The position numbers and the translations under genes were made by a program. 64,000 nt of DNA from DAONFI01 sp035403485 (GTDB lineage Bacteria; Planctomycetota; Phycisphaerae; SM23-33): the NCBI GenBank assembly GCA_964536835.1, contig CAZIAZ010000008.1, positions 1 through 64,000 on the forward strand, in the 5' to 3' direction. Under the pieces are notes generated by a model. The model searched no databases, had not been told where the DNA came from, and worked only from the letters and a program-made list of their open reading frames with translations. Positions 35,106-43,311 of this stretch are shown one piece after another. Numbering within the stretch: the first letter of the stretch is position 1; each line of letters begins with the position of its first letter.

Positions 35106-35196
35106 AGTGAATCTTTACGGATTAGAGCATACTCAAGTTAAGATGCTCTAGCCCAAAAGTAAATTTTTTCGTAAAATGATATGACATATTAAAAAA
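35106..35196. repeat. Variant of the AGTGAATCT...GACATATTAAAA repeat
   Basis: It shares the outer boundaries of the 122-bp repeats (AGTGAATCTTTACGG at the left, GACATATTAAAAAA at the right). The interior instead carries the TAGAGCAT/ATGCTCTA palindrome (35123-35150). This looks like a hybrid or decayed member of both intergenic families. Confidence 0.5.
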
Positions 35197-35232
35197 TCCC
35201 GTCCGTCTTCAAAAGGCGGGCGGGATTTTTTT
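35193..35232. terminator. Bidirectional Rho-independent terminator
   Basis: AAATCCCGTCCGTC pairs with GGCGGGCGGGATTT around the loop TTCAAAA, with A-run on one side and T-run on the other. It can end the leftward parvulin transcript; read rightward it also works. Confidence 0.8.
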
Positions 35233-35307
35233 GATATGCCGTTCGTAACTCTACGGTTTTAAAGCCATAGAATCTTTCTATTTTCATTTAAAAAATTGAA
35301 GCAAACC

Positions 35308-36399
35308 TTATTTTTTGGCTGCCGGAGCAGGGGCAGGGGCCGCTGCGGTAGCCGCCGGTTCAGCTTCCTCCGGCATCTTGAATGCGTCCAGGTCTATCGT
35401 CACATCGCAGCCATTGATAATCTGGTCGAAAATGCTCATCTGAAATTCGCTTTCCAGCACAACTTTCGCAACCGTATCAGCCTGGGCAGCTTCATATTTC
35501 GCAGTACCGTCCTTACGGTTGAGAACCTTGATGATATGAAAACCGAACTGCGTGCGGATGACATCGCTGACTTCGCGGACTTTCGTCGCAAAAGCCGCTA
35601 CAGCAAATGTCGGCGCCATCATCATTTTGCCGTCCTTGCTGAAAGCAAAATAGCCCAAATCGCCATATTCGGTCTTGCCGTCCTGGCCTTTACGCTTGCC
35701 CGACGGACATTCCGAAAATTTGTTGGCAGCATCGTCGAATTTAATCTTGCCGGCGAGGATGTCGGCTCGAATCTTTTTGATTTTGTCCAGAGCCGCCATC
35801 GCATCTTTGGTCTGAGCCATAGGCGCACAAAGCACAAGAATATGGCTGGCCTGCACTTCCGTGCCATTAAAATATTCCGGATGCGCCTTGACGAGAGCTT
35901 CCACTTTTTCCTTCGACGTAACATCGTTGAAAATGTGCTGGGCGGCAGCCTGCGTCTCAAGTTCTTTCTTGGTTATGCCTTCGGTCTTCATGACTTCGTC
36001 AACCGTCATATTCCGTTGCTTGGCGATTTCCTCCAGGCGGGCATTGATGTCCTTCAAATCGGCGTCGCTGGGTTTGATGTCATGTTTTGCAACGTAGTTT
36101 TCGATAAGTGCGTTAAAAAGCAGTGCGCTCAGCGCTCTCTGACGCAGGTTAACCTGCACCGACGCGGGAACGGTCGCCGGCAGCTTGGAAATCATTTTTT
36201 CAATTCTGGCGCCAGGAATCTTGATATCGCCCACGGTGGCGACCACTTCCGGCAGAGGCGGAAGTTTGACGGCTTCCGGCGCCGGCAACTGGGCGATTAC
36301 TGGTTTATCCGTCGCCGCCGGCTTGCTGTCGGATTGTGCAAAAACCATTCCCACGAATACAACTGCCACACTCGACAGCGCAACTAGAAATCTGTTCAT
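35308..36399 (-). CDS. Exported parvulin-type peptidyl-prolyl isomerase (SurA/PrsA-like)
   Basis: A 363-residue periplasmic foldase. The signal peptide (MNRFLVALSSVAVVFVGMVFA) is cleaved near FAQS. A SurA-like helical N-terminal domain (about 55-165) and one PpiC domain (about 180-295; VQASHILVLCAP, KFSECPSGKRKGQDG, GDLGYFAF, TQFGFHIIKVLNR) follow. The tail is Ala/Pro-rich (EEAEPAATAAAPAPAPAAKK). It likely assists outer-membrane or secreted protein folding. It is monocistronic, with AAGGAG before the ATG. The upstream region holds a tandem A/T repeat. Confidence 0.92.
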   Translation of the reverse strand: MNRFLVALSSVAVVFVGMVFAQSDSKPAATDKPVIAQLPAPEAVKLPPLPEVVATVGDIKIPGARIEKMISKLPATVPASVQVNLRQRALSALLFNALIENYVAKHDIKPSDADLKDINARLEEIAKQRNMTVDEVMKTEGITKKELETQAAAQHIFNDVTSKEKVEALVKAHPEYFNGTEVQASHILVLCAPMAQTKDAMAALDKIKKIRADILAGKIKFDDAANKFSECPSGKRKGQDGKTEYGDLGYFAFSKDGKMMMAPTFAVAAFATKVREVSDVIRTQFGFHIIKVLNRKDGTAKYEAAQADTVAKVVLESEFQMSIFDQIINGCDVTIDLDAFKMPEEAEPAATAAAPAPAPAAKK

Positions 36400-36801
36400 T
36401 TTTTAACTCCTTCAAATTCTGTTTGTCTAAATTTTTTAACTTTTTAACTTTTTTAACTTTTTTAAAACAAAACCCAAAAGTCGGCTCGCTACTTTTCCCG
36501 TAAGGCACGACATTTTAAATGTATATACGAACCAGAATTTCTAATTGTTCAAATTTTTTTAAAGTAAGCAAAGAAAAAATTACTTTTCGACAAAACTTTA
36601 AACATGGCTGATTCGTCGCCTGCGGCGGCAAGCAGACGGCTGAAATTTCCTAAAAGAGGAAAGAAAATGGTTGAAAAACTTTCATCAGCCGCTTGAAATT
36701 TTCAGCGATATTTGCAGAATAGCTTTTCCGGTGCGGTTATGCAGTCAGGCAGGCCGCTTATGGCAAAATCCTTAAACAATCAATTATTTATGAGGTATAT
36801 C
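36400..36801. other. Non-coding gap with tandem TTTTTTAAC repeats
   Basis: Between divergent parvulin and pgk. Four near-perfect TTTTTTAAC units lie at about 36434-36465, in the parvulin leader. The remainder is A/T-rich with no supported gene; the in-frame extension of pgk into this region lacks a ribosome site. Confidence 0.6.
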
Positions 36802-38013
36802 ATGGCCACAAAGACAATTAACGACATAAAAATCGGCGGCAAAACCGTTCTGATGCGCGTCGATTTCAACGTACCGCTCAAGGACGGCGTAATTACGAAC
36901 GACAATCGTATCGTAGAAGCATTGCCCAGCATACGGAAAGTCATTGCCGACGGCGGCAAACTGGTGCTTATGAGCCATCTCGGCCGGCCGGATGGAGAGG
37001 TCAAACCCGAATACTCCCTGAAACCTGCCGTCGACCGTCTGTCGCAGCTTATCGGCAAGCCGGTAAAACTTGGGCCTAGCTGGCCCATCGCCGGCGACGA
37101 AGCAAAAGCCGCCATCGCCGCAATGAACCCGGGTGACGTGCTCTGCCTTGAAAACGTCCGATTCGACAGCCGCGAAGATACCAAAGATCTCGACCAGGTA
37201 AAACAGTTCGGCGCGGAACTGGCGGCTATGGGCGATTTGTACGTCAACGATGCGTTCGGCACATGTCACCGCAAGCATGCGTCCATGTGGGGTTGCCCGC
37301 TGGCCGTCCAGGCTAAGGGCGGTGCGGCCGTAGCCGGCTATCTCGTGGAAAAGGAAATAAAATATCTAAGCGACGCAGTATCGAATCCGGTTCGCCCGTT
37401 TCTGGCAATACTGGGCGGCGCAAAGGTTTCGGACAAAATCAAACTCATCTCCACACTGCTGACGAAAGTCGATAAAATCATCATCGGCGGGGCGATGGCT
37501 TATACGCTGCTCAAGGCAAAGGGCGTGAACGTCGGCATCAGCCGCGTCGAAGAAGACCAGATAGACGCAATGAAGGAACTTCTCGCCAAGGCCGGCGAAA
37601 AGATAGTTCTGCCCGTCGACCACCTCACTGCAGCCGCGTTTGATTCCGACGCGGCTAACGTCACAGCCGGCGTTGAAATACCGGCAGACCAGATGGGCCT
37701 CGACATAGGCCCCAAAACCATAGAACTTTTCAGCAAAATTGTGCTCGGCAGCAAGACAATCGTCTGGAACGGGCCTATGGGCGTCTTTGAACGCGACGCA
37801 TACGCCGCCGGCACAAAAGCAATCGCCGAAGCGATGGCCAAGGCTACCGACGCCGGCGCAGTCACGGTAATAGGCGGCGGCGACAGCGCAACGGCGGTGG
37901 CTAAATTCAAACTCCAGGACAGGATGACCCACGTCTCCACAGGCGGCGGAGCCAGCCTTACATACCTGGAAGGCAAGCCGATGCCTCCTCTTGAAGTGCT
38001 GGACCAGAAATGA
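36802..38013 (+). CDS. pgk: Phosphoglycerate kinase
   Basis: A glycolytic enzyme making ATP and 3-phosphoglycerate from 1,3-bisphosphoglycerate. It is 403 residues from ATG 36802 (MATKTINDIKIGGKTVLMRV), with GAGG 8 bp upstream; the 30-codon extension is not supported. Substrate-binding RVDFNVPLKDG, SHLGRPDG and nucleotide-binding GGGDSATAV with TGGGASLTYLEGK are intact. gap is not adjacent. A terminator hairpin follows. Confidence 0.97.
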   Translation: MATKTINDIKIGGKTVLMRVDFNVPLKDGVITNDNRIVEALPSIRKVIADGGKLVLMSHLGRPDGEVKPEYSLKPAVDRLSQLIGKPVKLGPSWPIAGDEAKAAIAAMNPGDVLCLENVRFDSREDTKDLDQVKQFGAELAAMGDLYVNDAFGTCHRKHASMWGCPLAVQAKGGAAVAGYLVEKEIKYLSDAVSNPVRPFLAILGGAKVSDKIKLISTLLTKVDKIIIGGAMAYTLLKAKGVNVGISRVEEDQIDAMKELLAKAGEKIVLPVDHLTAAAFDSDAANVTAGVEIPADQMGLDIGPKTIELFSKIVLGSKTIVWNGPMGVFERDAYAAGTKAIAEAMAKATDAGAVTVIGGGDSATAVAKFKLQDRMTHVSTGGGASLTYLEGKPMPPLEVLDQK

Positions 38014-38067
38014 CTTACGGCTGACTGCCTATTCTTGAAAAGTTCTATAATTTATAAAGCTTTATGA

Positions 38068-38106
38068 AGGCCATTCTCAGGAGTTCCAGGGAATGGCCTG
38101 TGTTTT
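38068..38106 (+). terminator. Probable pgk terminator
   Basis: AGGCCATTC (38068-38076) pairs perfectly with GAATGGCCT (38091-38099). The following TGTGTTTTG is only moderately T-rich. Confidence 0.55.
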
Positions 38107-38249
38107 GTCTTATTACAGTTACCGTCAGGATATACAGTAACTAAGGCCGAAATCCTGAGTCTCATCTTTGCGGATAATGCCTGAATATTTACGGTCTTTT
38201 TCAAGCATCAACAGAACGATTCTCAAAATGAACTTTTTTGCAGACAGTT

Positions 38250-39578
38250 CTATTTGACGAATTCGGGATATTCGTCAACTATTCCAATGCAGACCGGCTT
38301 GGCCTTTATCGAATCCAGTGCGTCGACTTCTTCAATCGCCGTTCGTACATTGCCTTCGCAAGCCGTGTGTGTGGTTATGATGACCGGCCGCGTGGCGTCC
38401 GGCCTGTTATAATCCCGCTGGAGGACTGCGTCTATACTGATATTCTGTCGGCCGAAAATATCGGCGATTTTCGCAAGTACGCCGGGCTTGTCTTCAGCCA
38501 TGACGCGGATGTAGTAGCGGCTTTTGATTTCGTTGACCGGAAGCTGTTTGGCCGGCTTGGCGACGTCGGACCAGATTCTAAGTTTTTCAAACTGCGACTG
38601 TGCATTGCCCAGTGCGATATTCGCAATATCCGCCGCCACCGATGACGCAGTCGGCAATCCGCCCGCGCCTCTGCCGTAAAACATTGTGTGGCCGACGGCA
38701 TGGCCGTAAACGCTTATGGCGTTAAACGGGCCAGCCACCCAGGCAAGCGGGTGTTTTATGGAAATAAACGCCGGCCGAACGCAAAGGCATAATCCGTCGC
38801 CCTGACGCAACGCTATAGCCAGCAGTTTTATGACATATCCAAGTTCACTGCCCCACTTGATGTCGCATATTTCGAGTTTATCTATACCCTGACACGGGAT
38901 GGCGTCGAAGTCTATCCTCTGGCCGAACGCCAGCGAAGAAAGTATCGTCAATTTATGGGCTGTATCTATGCCGGCGACATCCAGAGTCGGGTCCGCCTCC
39001 GCCAGCCCGTCAGCCTGCGCCTCTCTGAGTGCGTCGGCGTAACTTCTGCCCTGCTGTGACATCTCGGTCAGCAGATAATTGCATGTGCCGTTGACTATGC
39101 CGTAAATGGCGTCAATCCTGTTAGCCAGCAGGCTGCAGCACAACGGCTGAATTATCGGAATGCCGCCGCCGCAACTGGCTTCGAACGAAATGCTTACGCC
39201 ATTGTTTCTTGCCAGCGAAAAAAGCTCAGTGCCATGATGTGCAAGCAGCGCCTTGTTGGCGGTAACCACGTGCTTTTTGGCTATTAACGATTTTTCAATG
39301 AGTTCCCTGGCAAAATTCAATCCGCCCACCAGTTCCACAACAACGTCTATTTCAGGGTCGCTAAGAGCAACATTGAAATCGGTTTGGAACAGTTTTTCCG
39401 GCAGGCCCAATTCTTTGGCGTGTTTGAGATTCAAATCGACGATATATTTCAGGTTGACGTCGCAGCCGAGGCGATTGACGAGGATATCTCTGTCAGTCGT
39501 TAAGAGACGGGCCGTGGCTCCGCCTACAGTCCCGCAGCCTACAATCGCAACATTTATGCCTTTTCTGCATGCATCCAT
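38250..39578 (-). CDS. hom: Homoserine dehydrogenase
   Basis: It reduces aspartate semialdehyde to homoserine in threonine and methionine synthesis. The protein is 442 residues. The NAD(P)-binding start is VAIVGCGTVGGATARLL, the catalytic domain holds NKALLAHHGTELF and FEASCGGGIPIIQPL, and a C-terminal ACT domain (about 360-440, YYIRVMAEDKPGVLAKIADI) probably gives threonine feedback. Full length for the ACT-containing class; no aspartokinase fusion. It stands alone on the minus strand. Confidence 0.97.
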   Translation of the reverse strand: MDACRKGINVAIVGCGTVGGATARLLTTDRDILVNRLGCDVNLKYIVDLNLKHAKELGLPEKLFQTDFNVALSDPEIDVVVELVGGLNFARELIEKSLIAKKHVVTANKALLAHHGTELFSLARNNGVSISFEASCGGGIPIIQPLCCSLLANRIDAIYGIVNGTCNYLLTEMSQQGRSYADALREAQADGLAEADPTLDVAGIDTAHKLTILSSLAFGQRIDFDAIPCQGIDKLEICDIKWGSELGYVIKLLAIALRQGDGLCLCVRPAFISIKHPLAWVAGPFNAISVYGHAVGHTMFYGRGAGGLPTASSVAADIANIALGNAQSQFEKLRIWSDVAKPAKQLPVNEIKSRYYIRVMAEDKPGVLAKIADIFGRQNISIDAVLQRDYNRPDATRPVIITTHTACEGNVRTAIEEVDALDSIKAKPVCIGIVDEYPEFVK

Positions 39579-39687
39579 TGAATTTCTCCTGCAAAGCCGG
39601 ATATCATCATTTCTGAGCGGGCAAAAACCCTTAAAATAAAGATGATACGCACTTGAGATTAAAAATCAAACTACTTTTGTGGCAGAT

Positions 39688-39710
39688 TAGAGCAAGTTTA
39701 ACATGCTCTA
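39688..39710. repeat. TAGAGCA/TGCTCTA hairpin downstream of caxA
   Basis: TAGAGCA (39688-39694) and TGCTCTA (39704-39710) form a perfect 7-bp stem around AGTTTAACA, 6 bp after the exchanger stop codon. It belongs to the dispersed palindrome family. It could act as an RNA 3' end structure. Confidence 0.55.
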
Positions 39711-39715
39711 ATCCG

Positions 39716-40807
39716 TCATCCGTGCAATTTGAGATGGCCAGTCGATATCATTACGAAAAGGATTGCCAGATATCCCGCAAACAGCGAAAGAAATGGTATG
39801 CCGTACCAGCGGTGAAAACGGTCTCCCTTCGCAAAAATAAACAGCCGCAGCAGAATCAGTGCTGCCATCATCACCGGCAGATGCAGATAGAAGAACTCCG
39901 TGGGCACAAGCAGCGGCGTAGCGGCGGCAGAAGCGCCTATGACGAACAGCACATTTAGAATGTCCGCTCCGATTATATTGCCTACAAGCAGTTCAGGGTG
40001 GCCTTTGATTATGGAGACAATCGCAGTCACAAGCTCCGGCAGAGACGTCCCGAATGCCACGAGCGTCACAGCCAGCACGCTTTCCGGCACGCCGTAGTGA
40101 ATGCATATCCTGGCAGTTGAGCCGACCATTATATCCGACCCCAACAGCACAAGCAGAAGGCCCATTGCCATCGTAACAAGCATTACGGCTACTGCGCCGA
40201 ACTTTGATTTTCTAGTCGGCCTGCCGTTATTTTGGCCGTCCATAGCTTCTTCGGGTATTATTTCAGGATGCAGCCGCGCCCAATGGGCTGAAATGCCCAT
40301 GTAACCTATCAGCAGAACGACAAAAGAGAATCCCATCCAGCGCGGCATTACAACGCCGTAAAAACTGCCCTTCATCCACGCCAAAACCAGAAATGATGCT
40401 GTAAGTAGCGTCCCTGCTGCAAGTTGCAGCCAGCCCTGCCGCACAAGCAGAAACCTGTTCTTCGGCAGCCGACACAGACAGCACGCCAAGCCGAAAATAA
40501 GCGCCGTATCGCAGATTATCGACCCTACGCCGTTGCCCAGCGCAAGGCCGGGATTGTTGCTGAAGGCTGCGGTTACAGATACGAACGTCTCAGGTGCGGT
40601 CGTGCCCAGTGAAACTATCGTCGCGCCTATGATGACCGGCGAAAAGCCCAAGGAACGGGCTATCTGCACTGCCGCCGCAACCAGCTTGTCGGCGCCGTAA
40701 ACCAACAAAAGAACGGAACTAAGCACCATCAGCCACAGCAGCCAGATTCTATCCGCATCCAACTGAGCCTCAAAAAACGAATCCGATATGATTTCAGCTA
40801 TCATCAT
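39716..40807 (-). CDS. Sodium/calcium antiporter family (CaxA/YrbG-like)
   Basis: A membrane cation exchanger of 363 residues with about ten helices. The two inverted alpha-repeats are clear: GATIVSLGTTAPETFVSV in the first half and AVTLVAFGTSLPELVTAI in the second, each with the ion-coordinating acidic residue. A polar cytosolic loop (DGQNNGRPTRKSKFG) separates them. It exchanges Na+ or H+ for Ca2+ or K+ in related proteins. The start is uncertain: ATG 40807, GTG 40828 or TTG 40831; none has a strong ribosome site. Confidence 0.88.
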   Translation of the reverse strand: MMIAEIISDSFFEAQLDADRIWLLWLMVLSSVLLLVYGADKLVAAAVQIARSLGFSPVIIGATIVSLGTTAPETFVSVTAAFSNNPGLALGNGVGSIICDTALIFGLACCLCRLPKNRFLLVRQGWLQLAAGTLLTASFLVLAWMKGSFYGVVMPRWMGFSFVVLLIGYMGISAHWARLHPEIIPEEAMDGQNNGRPTRKSKFGAVAVMLVTMAMGLLLVLLGSDIMVGSTARICIHYGVPESVLAVTLVAFGTSLPELVTAIVSIIKGHPELLVGNIIGADILNVLFVIGASAAATPLLVPTEFFYLHLPVMMAALILLRLFIFAKGDRFHRWYGIPFLSLFAGYLAILFVMISTGHLKLHG

Positions 40808-41133
40808 GCGGATAAAAAATAACTTCACCAACCATGATTTACAAGAAAATAACGTTGAATGAAAAATTTTTTTCTTGTTGAAATCGTAAGGAATCGTATA
40901 TTCTTATTTGCAAAAATTACTCGGCTGAAAATGTAGTTTTGAACGAAGCAGCCACTGAAGCTGTAAAGTCGAAATTTTTCTCCTCCTTCGAAAACTGGCA
41001 GAAACGGATGCGTTCGTTCATGTTTTTTAAAAGACCGTAAAATTACGAATGATATTTTTTAAAAAAATTAAAAAATTAAATTTAAAAATTTTAAAAACTT
41101 TTCTATATAACAGCCCCTGCTGGGAGAAATCGA

Positions 41134-42408
41134 ATGTCATTAAAAATCAGGTGCAGCGAATGCCACAAGAAAATTTCTGTGGATGAAGCCTTCGCCGGAA
41201 GCATGTGCCGCTGTCCGTATTGCAAATCAATCGTTCTCGTACCTAAGCAGATATCTCGCGCCGCCGATTCCGTGGGCCGTCCAGGCAGTCCCGCGATACG
41301 GCCGACGATACCGACTGTCGGTCGGCCGACGGCGCCCGGCCAGACAACAATCTCCGCACCTGGTCATGAAACAATGCCCTCGCCTGTTCTCAGGGAGATG
41401 AAACAACCCCAGCCGGCGGAGGCCGGCATACCTGGCGGCAAGAGCAGTTACATAGCATCCATGGATTCAAAAGCCGTTGAAAATAAAAAGCCAGCCCAGG
41501 AGGAAAAAGCCGTGCAGAAAACCTCAACAAAAAAACCGGCTGCAACTTCCGCAACCGTCGAAGAAGCAGTCGTCGACGCCGTCAAGGTCGACACCAGCAA
41601 ACTCAGCAAGGAACAGATAGCAGCCATCCCCACCGCAAATCCAATAATGTTCCAGGGCATAGTATCGCTGGCGCTGATAGTAGTTCTTCTTGCAATGATA
41701 GGTGCATGCATCTTCCTCGGCTACCGGATGTTCGCCTCGAAGGAAAGACAGAATTCGGATTCGATATATTCTTCGCAGGAAATCGCCAAAGAAATTCAGG
41801 CGACGTCCTACGCTACGGAAGATGTCAATCCATTCGAATACAATACCGGCGCTTCGCTGATATGCAACCAGTTCAAGATAACCGGGCCGGTAGTGTTCTG
41901 CATAGACGCCGGCACATCTATGGGCGACAAATACTGCCTGGCCAGAGACATGGTCCGCGCTTCTGTACTCAGTATGAAATCATCTGAAAATTTCGCAGTA
42001 ATCGTCAATCAGGACGGCGGCACAAACGTCATCACGCCCATGACAGCCGGCGGCCCTGAAGGCGAAGCTAAAATACGTCAAAAACTCATGGAGCAGGCTG
42101 ACGACGGCACGGTAGTCCTCGGCGGTGCGCCGATGCTGGAAGAGGCGATATTGTCCGCATCCGAATTCAAGCCCAAAACCATAGTGTTATTAATTGCCGA
42201 CAAGGATATAGACTCCCCAAAACGTTTAATCGCCGACCTCCAGAAATCCGGCGCAGACCTGGTTATAATTTCACTCGACGCCAAGCCTGGCCAGGATACG
42301 ATGATAAAAGAACTCGCGAAGAACGCCGGCCAAAATACGCAACTGAAGTTATATAACGTCGAAGAACTTGAAAAAAGTTATGAAAAATGCAATCTGCCGG
42401 CGGACTGA
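41134..42408 (+). CDS. Zinc-ribbon, single-TM, von Willebrand A-like protein
   Basis: A 424-residue protein. An N-terminal four-cysteine zinc ribbon (CSECHKKISVDEAFAGSMCR, then CPYCKS) is followed by a Pro/Ala-rich disordered linker (about 45-170). A transmembrane helix (about 178-200) comes next, then a vWA-like alpha/beta domain (about 250-420). The vWA start VVFCIDAGTSMGDKYCLARD keeps the DxGxSM-type metal site in the form DAGTSM. Zinc-ribbon plus vWA membrane proteins are frequent in planctomycetes; their role is unknown. GGGAG lies about 8 bp before the ATG. Upstream 40808-41133 contains an A/T tract and no gene. Confidence 0.75.
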   Translation: MSLKIRCSECHKKISVDEAFAGSMCRCPYCKSIVLVPKQISRAADSVGRPGSPAIRPTIPTVGRPTAPGQTTISAPGHETMPSPVLREMKQPQPAEAGIPGGKSSYIASMDSKAVENKKPAQEEKAVQKTSTKKPAATSATVEEAVVDAVKVDTSKLSKEQIAAIPTANPIMFQGIVSLALIVVLLAMIGACIFLGYRMFASKERQNSDSIYSSQEIAKEIQATSYATEDVNPFEYNTGASLICNQFKITGPVVFCIDAGTSMGDKYCLARDMVRASVLSMKSSENFAVIVNQDGGTNVITPMTAGGPEGEAKIRQKLMEQADDGTVVLGGAPMLEEAILSASEFKPKTIVLLIADKDIDSPKRLIADLQKSGADLVIISLDAKPGQDTMIKELAKNAGQNTQLKLYNVEELEKSYEKCNLPAD

Positions 42409-42585
42409 TTTTCATTTACCAGTCGCAAGCATATTAAAAATCGGAAATATGGCCTGTCACGCTTTTGAAAGTTTTTGTTGTGTTGCAGCAACGGCGATTG
42501 CATGGGTAACTACCTGAACAGCCGCAGCTTGAACGTTTTTCATGTTTTTTATTCGGATTGAGATTTTGTCGAGGGTATTTATACG

Positions 42586-43311
42586 GTGGCTGTGACAAGA
42601 AAAAGGATTGAAGGCAATCTTGCGGCTATCAGAAGTCGGATAGCTGCCGCGGCGGCTCGCTCCGGCCGTGATGCTGCTGACGTAAAAATAGTCGCGGTCA
42701 CCAAATCCGTGGACACGGAAACCATACGTAATCTCATAGACGCCGGCATTACTGCCCTGGCCGAAAATCGGGTTCAACAGTTCGTGACGCGAGCAGAAGA
42801 GATTAACCGATATCTTCAGCGAAGGCGCAACCCTCTGGCGTCGCCAGTCGAATGGCATCTGATAGGTCATCTTCAGCGCAACAAGGTAAAATCCGCCGTC
42901 GAGATTTCAGCCATGATACATTCGGTTGATTCGCTGCGGCTGGCGGAAGAGATAAACGAACGGTGCGAGAAGATGAATCGTCGGCTGCCGGTTCTGCTCC
43001 AGGTGAACTGTTCGCAGGAGGAGCAGAAATACGGCTGTGCCGTCGGCGCAGCGATTCACCTGGGCGAATTGATGGCCCAGATGAAACACATCGAATTATC
43101 GGGGTTGATGACGATGGGGCCGATGGACGGCAATCCTGACGGCACGAGACATGCGTTCGTCCGTTTGCGTGAACTGTTTGAAGAAATGCGACACGAAAAC
43201 ATCGGCGGCAGAGATTTTCGTCACCTTTCCATGGGCATGAGCGGTGATTATGAAATCGCCGTCGAACAGGGTGCGACTATGGTGCGCATCGGCTCAGCCC
43301 TTTTTGAGTGA
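42586..43311 (+). CDS. yggS: PLP homeostasis protein (YggS/PROSC family)
   Basis: A 241-residue pyridoxal-phosphate-binding single TIM barrel. The PLP lysine is in VKIVAVTKSVDTETI, with ALAENRVQQF, EWHLIGHLQRNKVK and the C-terminal LSMGMSGDYEIAVEQGATMVR as family blocks. It buffers PLP; it has no known catalytic activity. Start is GTG 42586 with GAGGG about 10 bp upstream. Its 3' end overlaps the convergent debranching enzyme by 18 bp. Confidence 0.95.
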   Translation: MAVTRKRIEGNLAAIRSRIAAAAARSGRDAADVKIVAVTKSVDTETIRNLIDAGITALAENRVQQFVTRAEEINRYLQRRRNPLASPVEWHLIGHLQRNKVKSAVEISAMIHSVDSLRLAEEINERCEKMNRRLPVLLQVNCSQEEQKYGCAVGAAIHLGELMAQMKHIELSGLMTMGPMDGNPDGTRHAFVRLRELFEEMRHENIGGRDFRHLSMGMSGDYEIAVEQGATMVRIGSALFE

